A stretch of DNA of 52,500 nucleotides from NCBI RefSeq assembly GCF_964340395.1, contig NC_135553.1, positions 19,547,349 through 19,599,848 of the forward strand, written 5' to 3'. Shown piece by piece: positions 11,598-22,816 of this stretch (position 1 is the stretch's first letter; each line of letters starts with the position of its first letter). This DNA comes from Glandiceps talaboti (Eukaryota > Hemichordata > Enteropneusta > Spengelidae). The notes under the pieces are model-generated. The model was not told where the DNA came from, searched no databases, and saw nothing but the letters and a program-made list of their open reading frames with translations. Both the position numbers and the translations under genes were made by a program.

Positions 11598-14500
11598 TGT
11601 CTGTCTGTCTGTATGTATGTATGCTCAAACCACTATAGAACATTTTCCATAGTGGTGTGAAGTGTACATGTACATGTATGTGTGTATTTTTAGACGAATT
11701 GCAACAGGCGTTTTGAGTAATTACATTTGTCATACCTACATATACACGGATAATAATTTCTGTGACTTACATAAATTTGTAATGATTCCTATATCCGTAC
11801 CACATGTAAAAAGGTTAGAATCACTGTATTTTTGGTTAATAGCTTCTCTGTTAAAGCATCGTATTGAATGAAGCAAAAATGCAAAAATGAGCTTAGATGA
11901 CTATACACCACACGAACCTATTCAGACTTATTGTCATAAAACTGACCGTCATGGAACGGTGGTATGGAATATTAACAGAAATGCAAAATACTTTATGATA
12001 ACCAGTTTCAGACATCGATCTTTATATTATCACCCTACCCTGAAAAGTACGAAGGTCCCAATGTTGCACGCCATCAACGGTGGTATTGACTTGCACTGTC
12101 GCGTCTGTAGTATTGATCAAGTGGCAGGTGCCATCGGCAGAGACGTAGTCGAAAGCCCGGCATACAAACGACGTCTCTTTTAAACATAGCCTCATACACT
12201 CTTCTTCTAAGACTGAGTTCACTACTGAACCAATTTCACTTAACTCAGATGTTATCGCGTTGTATGTTGGCTTAAACAACTGCCATTCTCTACCTGAATA
12301 CAAAAATTAAAATCACCATAAAACAATTATACATTATTAACTGTGAAACCTGAAGAAAAATATTCTGTATATATACGATCTGATTTGGAGTATTCCTCAT
12401 CTTACTATATATTTTAAAATATATAGTACACTATATGTTTTCACTTCTTTTAGCTTGCTTCAACGATAATAAGAGAAAAAGTAAATGATATAATAGTGCA
12501 ACATTTTATCAAAACGTATCTTTGTAGAAATCTATATTTTCTTCATCTTTGGAACTGTAAAAACATAAATTCCTACGCATCGCTAAATATGACCAAGAAT
12601 TTGCTATGCTTAGAGTACGCCTGCGCATTTCAATTAGTAGTTAGGTACTGCCGTATGTATCACGCACGTTCATGGGTGTTTTGAAATTTTAGTAGAAAAA
12701 ATCTTTAGAATAGAATTATAATCAAATGTCTCCATTTGGAGAATTTGCTGGTAATTCCTTGATATAGCCTACAGAGTGCGGGGTGGTGTGTGGTGTGAAT
12801 ATGTTACATATTATGTTTAAACTTTATATAGCGCAAAAAAAGCCCCATCCTACACTCTGTAAACTTGTAAGTTAAACTAAGGAAGTACTTATGAAATAGA
12901 GGTCCAAATCATGTCTACTTACTGCAGTAAGCTTCGTCATCTAGATTTGGGCAGTCTGGAGTGTTGTCACAACGTGTTGCTAATTCATTAAGACACATGC
13001 CGCCCTGGCACTGATACTCCCCATATCCACATACATACGGCTCTGATTTAAAAAAAATAATAATAGTAGTCATCGATTTATTAATAACAAAGAAGATGAC
13101 AAAAACTAACGTTTTAAATTATTACTAGAACAAATGTGTATATATCGAAGTAGATAGTTTGTTTCAAAATTCTGCATATGTGCTATTAAAGTTACATAGT
13201 AACCGGCTGTTATTTTTCCAGTCGTATCATTAATTTCTTGTGATTTGTTTGAAAAATGTGAAGCGGTGTAGTCAAGGCACGATACAATGATACATTTAGA
13301 TTGGTGACATGGGAAATGTGTTCGCAAAGCAAACTCTTGAAAATCCTCAGTCCCACTATTTTTGTACAGCGCTGCATTTTATCAAAATATGTGAGAAACT
13401 TGATTGTATTATGGTTTACTTGTTTTCAATAGTTTAGATATCCCCATGCATTCTACCCTCTAATAGCATTTTTAAATATGAGAATACCTACACGCAAGAT
13501 TCCACTTTAAAAAATTGGTTATCTCCACGGCCAGGTATTAATTAACCAGACTCTCAACATGTTACAGTCATTTGACTTAAGTCTACTACATCCGGTACCA
13601 AGGTGACATGTAGGCTTGCTCGTCTCCGGGCTTTTCCATTCTTTATTTGAATAAAATAGTTGCAAACAACAATATCTGCACTCTTGTGTGTGAAATTATA
13701 ACTTGACCGAGTGATTGCAAAAAAAGTTGGGAGAACAAAAATAGCCTCGAGTCGATTGTTGCGAGACTACTCAGTGGTAACTTGAAAAAAAAGTTGTTTT
13801 TTTAAGTTGAAGAAACTTTTCTTTACAAAACTAAAAATTAATAGCCAACTCAAAACATACTTTGAAGATTGTGAGACTACAAGAAAAATGAACCAAGGTA
13901 CTGGTGTCGGTCTAGGGGACTTGGGCTGAACAAACTAAGCACATATGATAAATACGTATACATCATTACTATGCAAGGAACGCCGTTGCCAATCAACGAA
14001 CGATAGCGATTGATGAAATATGCTTACTTGTTGGTGGAACTGTTCCGTCAAACACATTCTGTATAAACGAATCCGTAAAACTTGACACTTTGGTAAAAAT
14101 TCCTGGCTTATTTTCTTCTAGACACGCATTTCCTCTACTGACGACACCAGCGACGTACCAGCTACCAGTAGCTACGTCCTCACAGGATAAGGGACCACCA
14201 CCGTCTAACTAATGAATTGAGAGTATAGCATTTTTAGGCGACCGAAATATACTTTAATACTACTACCGCTGAACAGTTGATCATATAACTTGTAAATCTG
14301 AATTTGATTTGAGTTCAAAGTTCACAAGACAAGAGTATAGAATCTGTTGATACATGTCTGTCGCCAACATAGTACTTTTTGAAAGTATCTATGAATGAAA
14401 TTTAAAAACCATTTTGAGAATGGATTTATCTCAACGCAATTAGGTGCATGATCGTATTATGTGTCCATGTGGTGTGAAATTTAACTCCAGTCTGCACTTT

Positions 14501-15349
14501 CTGAGTTGCGACTCGTATAAAATATTTAGCTGCAACGGATACGTTTTCTTTTGGTAGAGATATGATGACTTGCACGTTCTATCGTACACCCTGAATATTA
14601 TCGAATCATCAGTTCGTGTATCTGTACATGCATGTACACATAATATGGAGCAATAAGTCAAATCAAAAGGTTATGTTCGCAATCAAAATTAGCGCCCTCA
14701 AGAAATCACGCTTTCAACCTGTCACAGTACTAATTTTGGATAACATCGACCTGTATGATTTATAACATACACAATGTCTGATAATTGGTATTTTAACAAT
14801 TTCAGTAAAATATTGTTGGTTGACTGATCGAAATATAACACTCCACTCATATAAGACTTACCAGGCAATTGCCTCGCTGTGAGTACATTGTGCATACTAT
14901 CATAATTACAAGACTTACCAGGCAAGTATCTCCCTGTGAGTACAGAGAACACTTGCCTCCCTGTGAGTACAGAGTACATATCAAGATCCGTAGACTTAAT
15001 ACCAGGCTAGTGCCATATAAGACTTACCAGACAAGTGCCTCCCTGTGAGTAAAGAGTGCATATCATATCGTCTGTTAAGATTTCACCAGGCTCAAGTAGA
15101 GATTCACAATTTTCGTTGGATATAATAGGTAAACTAATAGCTTGTAAACGTTCACTCGGTAAATCTGGAATGTGAGAAAATAACATAGCAACAGAAACAC
15201 ATATAGATTATAATAATAAAAATAATACAATACACAGATAACACGATCAATAATAACAAAAATCGAAAATCGGTCCGACCTGTAAAAACAATTCCGATTT
15301 TATGCAACCTATTTTTTCCTGAATTTGTACATTTAAATAAACACACATA

Positions 15350-15384
<35 letters not shown>

Positions 15385-17516
15385 CGTGTGTGTATATATG
15401 TATGTATGTATGTATGTGTATGTATGTATGTATGTATGTATGTATGTATGTATGTATGTATGTATGTATGTATGTATGTATGTATGCATGTGTGTATATA
15501 TGTGTGTGTCTCTGTGTGTGTGTGTGTGTGTGTGCGTGTGTGCGCGCACACACACTATTTTTCTATTGGGAATAAGGTCAAAACATTGTAACAAGTGGAC
15601 ACTAGTATCAGTACACAATCAGAAACAAATTCATATGCAAACACATCGTTTTTATCGCGATTTTACCATTTTTCCTCTATGACTCTGATTGTGAACTAAT
15701 GAATTAATCATATGTTTGACGTACGTAGTGAATATTTTAACAAATGCAGAAAATTCATTTGTAGTCAATTGTTACATCATGTTTTGATGTTTTTATTTCC
15801 CCCAGTATAAATCCTGTAACTCGTGACTTTACGAGAAGTGAAGTTACTAGATTTATAAACCAATTTGATGAATGAATAGTAGGTGCTCAAGTTGTAACTT
15901 GACTTTGATACGATTTGAGCAGTGGGTGGAGGGTCTATGGATTTGAGTGATTGAACTTAGTCTGTAAGGTACGGACACGCCGTGTTTGGGGCGCCCTCAT
16001 ACATCGGTCAACCCCCTTTGCCGTTGAGGGCGTATATGACAGTCCACTTTCTCTATTCTTTTTTAGTGTTCGCCAAGCAATGGTTGAATCGTCCATGGTT
16101 GAATCTTTAAAGTGTTAATGGGTATGACTTTACGGTCGGTATTAATAAAGGCGGTGAGAATTGAAAAAAAAGGACAAATAGCAAGAATTGAGGGTATTTA
16201 ACCTAATTTCCCTCTTACAAAAGTTTAATTATTGCATATTATTACCTTCTGATTGTGCACTTCCCCATCCAGTCACCCAACAGTTTTCACCGACTCCAAA
16301 TTCCAACGATGAGGGCGGCACACATGCAGGTGTCACATATATAGAAGAGAGGTTGACCGCTGCGTCGAATTCAATAAGAGCGATGTCGTTAGCATAGCTG
16401 TCAAGATCGAAGTCTGGATGAATGTACACATTGGCCACATCTGCTATAACTAAGGTGCTCTCATTGAAAGCCGAACGGTACGAAGTGCCGAGATAAACAG
16501 CGTAGGGTACAGGATCGTGCCAATTCGCTCTGAGTAAGATGTAAACAGTCGTACACATATATTTAGTGGTTGCTATTGACAACGCCATATAACAAACTCT
16601 CATTCTTCTACTGAGATTTCATACAACACATACTCATGCTGTTCATAATTCCATATCACAAGAACACTAGCACTTGGATTTAGTGTGACATATTTGATTG
16701 AAATCATGTTCGATGCGCATGAGTCAAGTGTTGAGGTGTTTACATTCTGAAGTTCAAGAGCTGATACTGAAATGCAACAGTTTCATGGTTTTGCAAGCGT
16801 CATGTGTAATCCCAAGCTATATCTGGTTTGATCTGTTATATTTTACCGATCTACCGTTGCTTCTCTTGTTTCTCAGTGAAAACTATGTTGTGTGATTGGG
16901 GACCCGACATGCATCTTAACATAACCCGCTGCGCAGTGAGCAACGCTATCGCCGGGGCAACAAATAGATCAAAACCAAGATATACCTTGGGAAATATTGC
17001 ACATGATGGGCTTGAAAAAAACAAACTCGCGATGTATCGAGTATCAAAATATTGCATACTGTTGCATAGCATTGTTTTGTTTTACTCAGGAAAAGTAGAA
17101 AAAGTGTTGGTAAAAATTAACACCATTCAGGTTACATATATTTTGAATAATCTTACATGCAATGTGCAGCTGTTAGAGCCCATTCTGGGTGTATAAGTGT
17201 TGCACCACATATGTGAGTGTCAAAACCAATTAGTCTGTTGATGGTCAACGCTGTTTGCCATGGCCATTCCTGAATATAGGAGTCATCACCACCGATTACG
17301 TTAACACCGAAAACTTTTTCACCACAGCCTAGAAATGGAGAAATATATGTATTACGTTAACAGGATTAGATTCCGTTTTCTTAAGTTTGCATTTAAGTGT
17401 TAACGTTGTTGGTACAATATATACCAGGATACTGTTTTTGCGATGTCCAATACAAGACGGTTTAACTCCAAAGCATATTAAAGGTTACAGTTTATCTGCC
17501 TTTTCAAAACTTTTTA

Positions 17517-17571
<55 letters not shown>

Positions 17572-17578
17572 CAGAGAC

Positions 17579-17633
<55 letters not shown>

Positions 17634-17813
17634 TAGATAGACAGACAGACAGAGAGAGAGAGCTTATCTTATGCCATTCAGTAATCAGAACCCCGGTGTA
17701 ATACAACTACTAAATACAACAGTGCACTTACCAGGGTAAGAAGTTGCATCACACAACACAGTAAATGTGCCGATAAATAGAAAGGAAGCACCTAGTATCG
17801 TATTCACCATCAT
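7796..17813 (-). CDS. Membrane-anchored serine-protease homologue: SP, trypsin-like, LDLa, PAN, CUB, CUB, repeats, TM (11 exons, 937 aa)
   Basis: Exons: 17813-17732, 17328-17157, 16529-16246, 15164-15028, 14208-14028, 13042-12923, 12293-12039, 11467-11108, 10287-9925, 9357-8617, 7914-7796; 2814 nt, in frame throughout. Residues 1-27 signal peptide; 38-286 trypsin-like domain; 286-326 LDLa; 326-411 PAN/apple; 411-531 and 531-652 CUBs; 669-843 five 35-residue Thr/Pro-rich repeats; 862-884 TM helix; then a tail of about 53 residues with a basic start and YLKV. His83 (TAAHC) and Asp133 (NDIAL) are present, but the catalytic Ser is Gly228 (LLDGGGPL). The N-terminus VIGG follows Asn37, not Arg/Lys. 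It should therefore lack protease activity and normal activation. It probably acts as a surface binding or scaffold protein; the ligand is unknown. A CTGCAG acceptor just upstream of the ATG suggests a 5'UTR exon further out. Confidence 0.9.
8617..9357 (-). CDS. Pseudo-protease gene exon 10: Thr/Pro-rich repeats and TM helix
   Basis: After a short T-rich stretch come five 35-residue repeats (about ITLDIQTEPSKVPGEPTTGK plus PITLDILTEPTTQAQ), then an acidic stem (SDYEEIKSERE), the TM helix MISLIVVSCVTGVTIIVL and the basic start of the tail (MRSKYLKVKK). The repeats probably form an O-glycosylated stalk. Confidence 0.9.
8783..9307 (-). repeat. Coding minisatellite, five 105-bp units
   Basis: Five tandem 105-bp units inside exon 10, nearly identical at the DNA level. 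Each encodes two related half-units (ITLDIQTEP and ITLDILTEP). Near-identity suggests recent expansion or homogenisation, so copy number may vary between alleles. Confidence 0.95.
9559..9576. repeat. Poly-C tract
   Basis: About 18 C residues in the intron before exon 10. No further function visible. Confidence 0.9.
9925..10287 (-). CDS. Pseudo-protease gene exon 9: CUB module 2, first disulfide missing
   Basis: Contains SPLYPNNYPPE, YHWTIEAP, ICSSDKDHLSIFWG, FGTFCG and GFQIEYSF. The first two CUB cysteines are absent while the second pair is kept; the paralogue CUB2 has the same loss. Phase 1 on both sides. Confidence 0.88.
11108..11467 (-). CDS. Pseudo-protease gene exon 8: CUB module 1
   Basis: Begins DCGAYF and contains SPRYM, WCRTTI, LLSCDDAYERLIVYDG and GIYCLANLP, giving all four CUB cysteines. 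Phase 1 on both sides. Confidence 0.88.
11521..11625. repeat. Compound TA / TG / TCTG / TATG microsatellite
   Basis: Lies in the intron directly upstream of the CUB1 exon of the pseudo-protease gene. Short open frames across it are artefacts. Confidence 0.9.
12039..12293 (-). CDS. Pseudo-protease gene exon 7: PAN/apple module
   Basis: Encodes LFKPTYNAITS, EECMRLCLKE, FVCRAFDYV and GTCHLINTT: the four-cysteine core of a PAN/apple domain. Phase 1 on both sides. Clearly related to the PAN exon at 26344-26601 (shared LFKPTYNA and SEIG/NEIG). Confidence 0.88.
12923..13042 (-). CDS. Pseudo-protease gene exon 6: LDL-receptor class A module
   Basis: Six cysteines (VCGYGEYQC, GGMC, ATRC, TPDC, EAYC) with the Ca2+-binding D-N-T-P-D-C-P-N-L-D-D-E pattern. 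A single exon with phase 1 on both sides, the classic shuffled form. Confidence 0.9.
14028..14208 (-). CDS. Pseudo-protease exon 5: catalytic-Ser loop (Ser to Gly) and C-terminus
   Basis: Encodes LDGGGPLSC where active enzymes have GDSGGPL, then SWYVAGVVSRGNAC and PGIFTKVSSF. The acceptor CATTAG at 14210-14209 gives phase 0 and exactly the expected spacing from the upstream Cys (C-L-L-D-G-G-G-P). The alternative AG four bases later would shift the frame. Donor GTAAGC, phase 1. Confidence 0.88.
14852..15058 (-). repeat. Tandem partial copies of an exon end with its splice donor
   Basis: The end of exon 4 (TACTCACAGGGAGGCACTTG then CTG|GTAAGTCTT) recurs in the following intron. Complete copies with a GTAAGTCTT donor lie at 14861 and 14918 besides the real one at 15027, and a partial copy without donor lies near 14950. 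Each copy also carries TACTCACAG, which resembles a splice acceptor, so a copy could in principle act as a 15-nt microexon (G-D-T-C-L in one). Confidence 0.8.
15028..15164 (-). CDS. Pseudo-protease exon 4: segment before the catalytic-Ser loop
   Basis: Encodes LPSERLQAISLPIIS, NENCESLL, LTDDMIC and TLYSQGGTCL, ending at donor GTAAGT in phase 0. By spacing, the residue at the trypsin 189 (S1 specificity) position is Gly. The 3' end and donor of this exon are repeated in the following intron. Confidence 0.88.
15344..15553. repeat. Compound TA / TG / TATG microsatellite
   Basis: About 210 bp in the intron between exons 3 and 4 of the pseudo-protease gene. Open in all frames on both strands only because of its period. 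Confidence 0.95.
15960..16044 (+). mobile_element. MITE family 1, copy a (diverged)
   Basis: Starts GTCTGTAAGGTACG, carries the core GGGGCGCCCTCA and CATCGGTCAACCCCC, and ends GAGGGCG...GACAGTC. It sits in an intron of the pseudo-protease gene. The first arm has an insertion relative to the other copies. Confidence 0.7.
16246..16529 (-). CDS. Pseudo-protease exon 3: catalytic Asp region
   Basis: Encodes IHPDFDLDSYANDIALIEF with the catalytic Asp in NDIAL, then CVPPSS and CWVTGWGSAQ. Acceptor TTACTCAG, donor GTAATA; phase 2 in, phase 1 out. Confidence 0.92.
17157..17328 (-). CDS. Pseudo-protease exon 2: activation segment and catalytic His
   Basis: Encodes CGEKVFGVN, then VIGGDD, WPWQTAL, CGATLI and WALTAAHC. 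The position before VIGG is Asn, so the usual cleavage after Arg/Lys is not available. The catalytic His is kept. Phase 1 in; phase 2 out, as is common after the AAHC motif in this family. Confidence 0.9.
17518..17665. repeat. GA / GACA / GATA microsatellite
   Basis: Lies in the first intron of the pseudo-protease gene, between the signal-peptide exon and the activation-segment exon. Confidence 0.95.
17732..17813 (-). CDS. Pseudo-protease gene exon 1: signal peptide
   Basis: Two adjacent ATGs (17813 and 17810), then VNTILGASFLFIGTFTVLCDA, a typical signal peptide. Donor GTAAGT in phase 1 joins to the CGEKVF exon as Gly. No other upstream in-frame start is needed. Confidence 0.87.
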
Positions 17814-18289
17814 CTTGCTTACTGCAGGACAAGATAATAACATCAAATTACTAGAGTCGTACAAATCGACAGAGACAGTGGAGAGGATTTGGAGCTAAAA
17901 TAACAATTGATCTACCTGATAGTAATATTGAAAGAGATATCGTGTGAAAATGCACTTGACAAACCTTTGAAGTTGTTGTCAAACAAGACATTAGACACAG
18001 TTGAGTTAGACTGTATTAAACTGATAGCGGTTGAAGTGTTTTCATGTTGAACAGTTTGAAGGAGTACCATGGTAGCATATAGCAGGAGTGTTTTTTTCTA
18101 CAATGCTGATAGGATATGTATGACGTAATTGATGATACTAACTTTAGTACAATCCAAGATCACTATAGTAGAAAATAGTGACCTGTGAGGTGTAATTGAA
18201 ATTCACGCGGGTTATGCCAAAGGATATGCCTTCTTCGCTCCTAATATTTTTTTTTATATAGTAGAGGTATTGCTATTACGACATGAGAT

Positions 18290-18370
18290 GATCACCAAGA
18301 TATGATGTAAGCCATCGTCGTAAACTGTAAGCCTCTTTACGGCACCGTCAAAGAAAGGAAAAAAATGAAT
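18290..18370 (-). repeat. Dispersed repeat segment, copy 1 (GAVK..VYDDG)
   Basis: On the minus strand it reads DGAVKRLTVYDDG in one frame. The same DNA, with about a quarter of bases changed, recurs at 19800-19872. No start, splice sites or domain identified. Probably remnants of a transposon or a small repeat family. Confidence 0.4.
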
Positions 18371-19799
18371 TGCGGAAGCCGAAAAATGTAGGCTCTGACT
18401 TGCGGGGAATGGATGTAAGTATACTAAGATCGACTTTGTTTGAAAACGTTTGATTTGTCGACAACACAAATTGATCATACGCATACCAAAAGTATTAACA
18501 CTACTATTAACTGAAGAAAATAAAGAAAGAAGAACTTCAAAAAGCATTTTAACATAATATCTCAAAGTAATATCATACATATATGGCTCAGAATTTCTGT
18601 ATATTTATAACGTGTGAATTCCACATTTCACTTAATGTAAGTTTATGAAATGAGATGTACTGCAGGTGTATGTATATTACACTGAGGATATTGTGTATAT
18701 GAATATTTTGCAGCAGGTGTACGTTGAGTGATATGAGGAGTCTACGAATGCCACAGATCGTCAGTAGAGGAGTGAATGCTACAAAACCAAGATGTAAATA
18801 CAATAGTTTCTTTTTACTTACATTTCATATCAACCTAGTACTCAGCAGTCATCCACCATCATCATCACCACCAACCAACTATCTAAAATCATAAACCCGA
18901 ATAGCGGCTCTCTCTTTATAAAGCCTACTGATATCAGTTTGAATATGCAGAAAACTTGGGATTGATAAAATCTGCCCTGGCAACAACCCATTGAAAACGA
19001 CCGACTTTGTTGTTGTTTTTGGTGTCACCATGCCTACCGTACATAATATTGACAATATGACACCCATTGTTGCGTTTTTGTAAAGTGGGGAAAAAAAATC
19101 ATATTTTAACAGATTGTAGCAACTCAATCTGATTCATTTCAACCTTGGCAGAAAATAGTTAATGAAGATGGTTGCCAGTCCGCACCTATTACCAACTATA
19201 TACTTTCATATATGTTATGGTTCCAAGTTTTATTCTAGTTTTTGGGGGGTGGGGGGTGGGTAATTTTTTGCTGCGTATTTACTTCTATTTGCTATTTGCT
19301 AGCCTTCTTAAAATTCACCTGCTGTATTTTACATATTGAAGCATATACCTTACCACCATTTTGCCATCGGTAGAACTGAAACAGGATAGCTAAACTATTC
19401 CATGACGTAATTTAGTATACATGTACGTCGTATGCAAAAAAATGTGTGAGAAATCCGGTAATACATCAAGTGCATTTAAAATTATGTCAGGGTACGTTTT
19501 CAATGGCATGTCGAAGGGAGTACACCTGATGTTAACATCACGCTATGATAGTTTACTTGAGGTCTTTCATAACTTGTATATTATAATAAATTAGATCCCC
19601 ATGACTTTCTGTCAAATTGTCAAAAGGATATGACGATTTTCAGTCAAATTTTTAGTTAATGTCGAAGAAAGAAGCTAATTTCAATATACTACTAGTATGT
19701 GTTACCATGGAAACAATAAATATGGCGTTTATGTATACGTTTGTTTCTATTGTATATTTGTTTTGACTAGCTAGAAATAGTTGATATCTTAAAACATCG

Positions 19800-19872
19800 A
19801 CCATCACACCATCGTCGTACACCACAGCCTCTTTTACAGCACCTTCCGACGGAAGAAATAACAGCTCTGGTT
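19800..19872 (-). repeat. Dispersed repeat segment, copy 2 (GAVK..VYDDG)
   Basis: On the minus strand it reads EGAVKEAVVYDDGV. It shares the CCATCGTCGTA and CAGCCTCTTTTACAGCACC stretches with copy 1. Function unknown. Confidence 0.4.
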
Positions 19873-20347
19873 TGCGAGGATGCCATCATATCAAACCAGG
19901 AAGCTGATTGGCATGGACTCAGACCACTTTAGCTGTCTGAAGTGTGGAGAACTCCTAACATGCACAAAGTTGAAGGACGCCTTTGTTTTTTTTTGTTAAG
20001 TCATCATCGATCACAGGTGCGACGAAATCGTTTCTGATGAAGAATGGAGAAATTGTGTACTGGGAATTGTTTCTCTACGTGAGGGTAAGAAATAAATATT
20101 TAATATGATTACATTGATTGTGCTTTGATTGTGTTCGGTTCGATTGTAAGTTCAAAGATGTTAAATTTCTCACATGTGTAAAATCAAAGTAGGAAAGAAC
20201 TTTATTGTGAGTGTCAGTACTTTTTTCTGATTTAAGCTATTTTTTTCAAAACATTATCAAAGTCTTGAACCTTGGACAGTTTATCTTGTCCTAACAGCGT
20301 TTCCATATATTTATTTTCAATTCATATAATCTAATAAGTTGTTTATA

Positions 20348-20434
20348 GTTTGTAAGGTTCGCCGTGACGGGGCGCCCTCACACATCGGCAAGTGGAGGCC
20401 GGTGAGGGCGGAAGGACACGGCGTATATTACAGT
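20348..20434 (+). mobile_element. MITE family 1, copy b
   Basis: Starts GTTTGTAAGGTTCGCCGTGA and carries the core GGGGCGCCCTCACACATCGG. The inverted arm on the right (GGTGAGGGCGG, ACACGGCG, TTACAGT) can pair with the left. Preceded by TA. Confidence 0.8.
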
Positions 20435-21500
20435 GTAGTTTCCATTTGTATAACGCCGCTTATTCAACTGTAAAAAAATTCCTCAATTCTATCTCACCTC
20501 ATCATACCACACCTCCCTACCAACACCTCAAATACACTAAGCCTAACGTCCTAAGGGGCGAGATCAATAGTTCACTTGTGTAATTCTGTGAATGCTATTA
20601 CAACAAGTTAAACACGACTGAAGTAAATCCCTTTCTCTATGTGCTACACTCGTTTATAGCATTCATATCAAGTGTAAAAGTATACTCTTTCAATTGGTTT
20701 GTTGCCAAGCGGCATGTGGCGTTTGTAATATGCATATGGTGGTCAATTAACAAATGAAACAGTATACATTTACTCTTGATATGGATGCTATAAATGATTG
20801 TGGTACAAACAGAAAATGCTTTACTTCGGTGTTATAGGTTGTAAGTTAGGTGAATGAGAAGAATCCACGATGTTCTATAATTAGTTTTATTCAAGCAACC
20901 ATAGTCAATATTACAATAGGAGTGACAAAAATATTTACTCTTTCTTCGCAGTATGATTTCGATACAATTCACAACTATAAACGTCTTTGAATTATAATTA
21001 CACATTGTGCTTCAACCGATTTTTAAATAAACCAGTGTATATCTTTTCACGATTTTATTAGTCGGCAAATAAACATTATATAATTTGATTTATTTAATAT
21101 TAAACATAAAACTTTCTTTCTAAAATCTAATAAATTCAAATGACGAATGACTGAGTTGAACATATCTGATAAAAACTTTTATCAATTTACAAATTTAAAA
21201 TAGCCTAGTTTTCTCATTTTGAAATAATTACAAGTTATTGGAACATGTGAGCGCTACATTGATTTTAGAGCCATTTTTTGAAAGTTTTTGAAAGACTTTA
21301 AAAAAAAAGAACAACACACATTTTAATGAGTGGACTTTGAGGGCAAAGCAAAAGAGGGAAACATCTAGGAACTTCACATGCGCCCTTAGAATGTATATTT
21401 AATATTTGACATCCTCTAATGTCCGACTAGCCGAGAGGTATATCTCTCTTATTTATATCTGCCAGTCGCTCCAGCACTGAATGCTTAGTTTTCCATAGAG

Positions 21501-21794
21501 TACAGAACAGCCATCTAGTGACTGGGAAAATATCAAGTACCCAGATACAAGACAAAACAGCCATCTAGTGACTGGGAAAATATCAAGTACCCAGATACAA
21601 AACAGAACAGCCATATAGTGATTGAGAAAATATCAAGTACCCAGATACAAAACAGAACAGCCATCTAGTGACTGGGAAAATATCAAGTACCCAGATACAA
21701 GACAAAACAGCCATCTAGTGATTGAGAAAATATCAAGTACCCAGATACAAAACAGAACAGCCATCTAGTGACTGACAAAATATCAAGTACCCCA
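21501..21794. repeat. 50-bp minisatellite, six copies
   Basis: The anchor CCATCTAGTG recurs at 21511, 21561, 21611, 21661, 21711 and 21761, exactly 50 bp apart, each followed by a TATCAAGTACCC stretch; the sixth copy ends about 21794. Two variants alternate (ACTGGGAAAA / ATTGAGAAAA and GACAA / AACAG). There are no unique spacers, so it is not a CRISPR array. Confidence 0.95.
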
Positions 21795-22816
21795 CTGGCA
21801 GATAAAAATAGCTAATACTATTGATAGTTTTCCACTGTTAAAGCTACGTTTGCTGTCACTGGAGTATTATTTCTTCGATCAGACACCCAACAGTATATTC
21901 ACTAAAAATTGAAAATACTAATTATTGGAGACTGTACATGCTAAATAGGGCTCGATTTGATCCATAAGTAGTACAGTAACAGATTGGAATTAAGATCGCG
22001 TTGGGCAGCTGATTTTTATTTATAAAAATCAAATTGAATGGATTTATTATACCATTACCATACAGCTGCACAAATACGATTAACCATGGGTGTTTCAATA
22101 CTTTCCAGGGTGTACGTACAATATTACGAGTAAGTCAATTCTATTTAGCAAAAGAGTTTCAAAATACTTTCCAGTTGCAACGCAACTAGTGTAACTTTTT
22201 ACAGACAACAGAGACAATATCATAAACTCCAAGGTCAGAACAAGAATTCACATCTTGGATTACAAAATATTATAGAGTAAACTATGTATAAGTTGTTGGG
22301 TTTTAAAAAAACAACAACATTTGTTATCGTTAGCCCTGAAGAAAATGCCCTTGTTTTTTTAACACCCGTGTGTATTCACTCGGTACATGTAGATTACATT
22401 ACATCACCCCCAAAAAATAATACTGGAAATCAGATTTCTCGAAGACTGACTAGAAAACTACTTTCATGGGAACATTTTGTCTCTCATCTTTGTACATTTG
22501 TACTTGTAATAATTTTTGTCTCGCCAATCTGTTTGAACTGTTTTGGAATCCATAATTGTAAACAGAAAGTCAGGATGTAAGTTATCAGAAAGTTGTATTA
22601 ATATCAAGATGGAATAAATTTATGATAACAAATACACATTGTCAATCTAGCAGTCCAAGTTTAAGATGTTTTTTTCCTTCTTTTGAAAAGATAAACTTAC
22701 TTACAGACTCTTGGATAAAATACCCCACTCTCCAAAACACATTTCAGATTACATGGTATCAAATCAATTAAGACGGACAGACTGGACGTACTATATAGTG
22801 TACGATATAATAGGAA

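Noticed and set aside
14205-14208. Alternative acceptor TTAG directly before ACGGTGGTGG
   Set aside because: It would join in the wrong phase; the AG four bases earlier gives phase 0 and the correct Cys-to-Gly spacing.
14722-14979. 85-codon minus-strand frame with VLTGRQ repeats
   Set aside because: Wrong-frame reading of the duplicated exon-4 end in the pseudo-protease gene.
21501-21794. CRISPR-like regular spacing
   Set aside because: Units are contiguous 50-bp tandem copies without unique spacers, and the host is eukaryotic.
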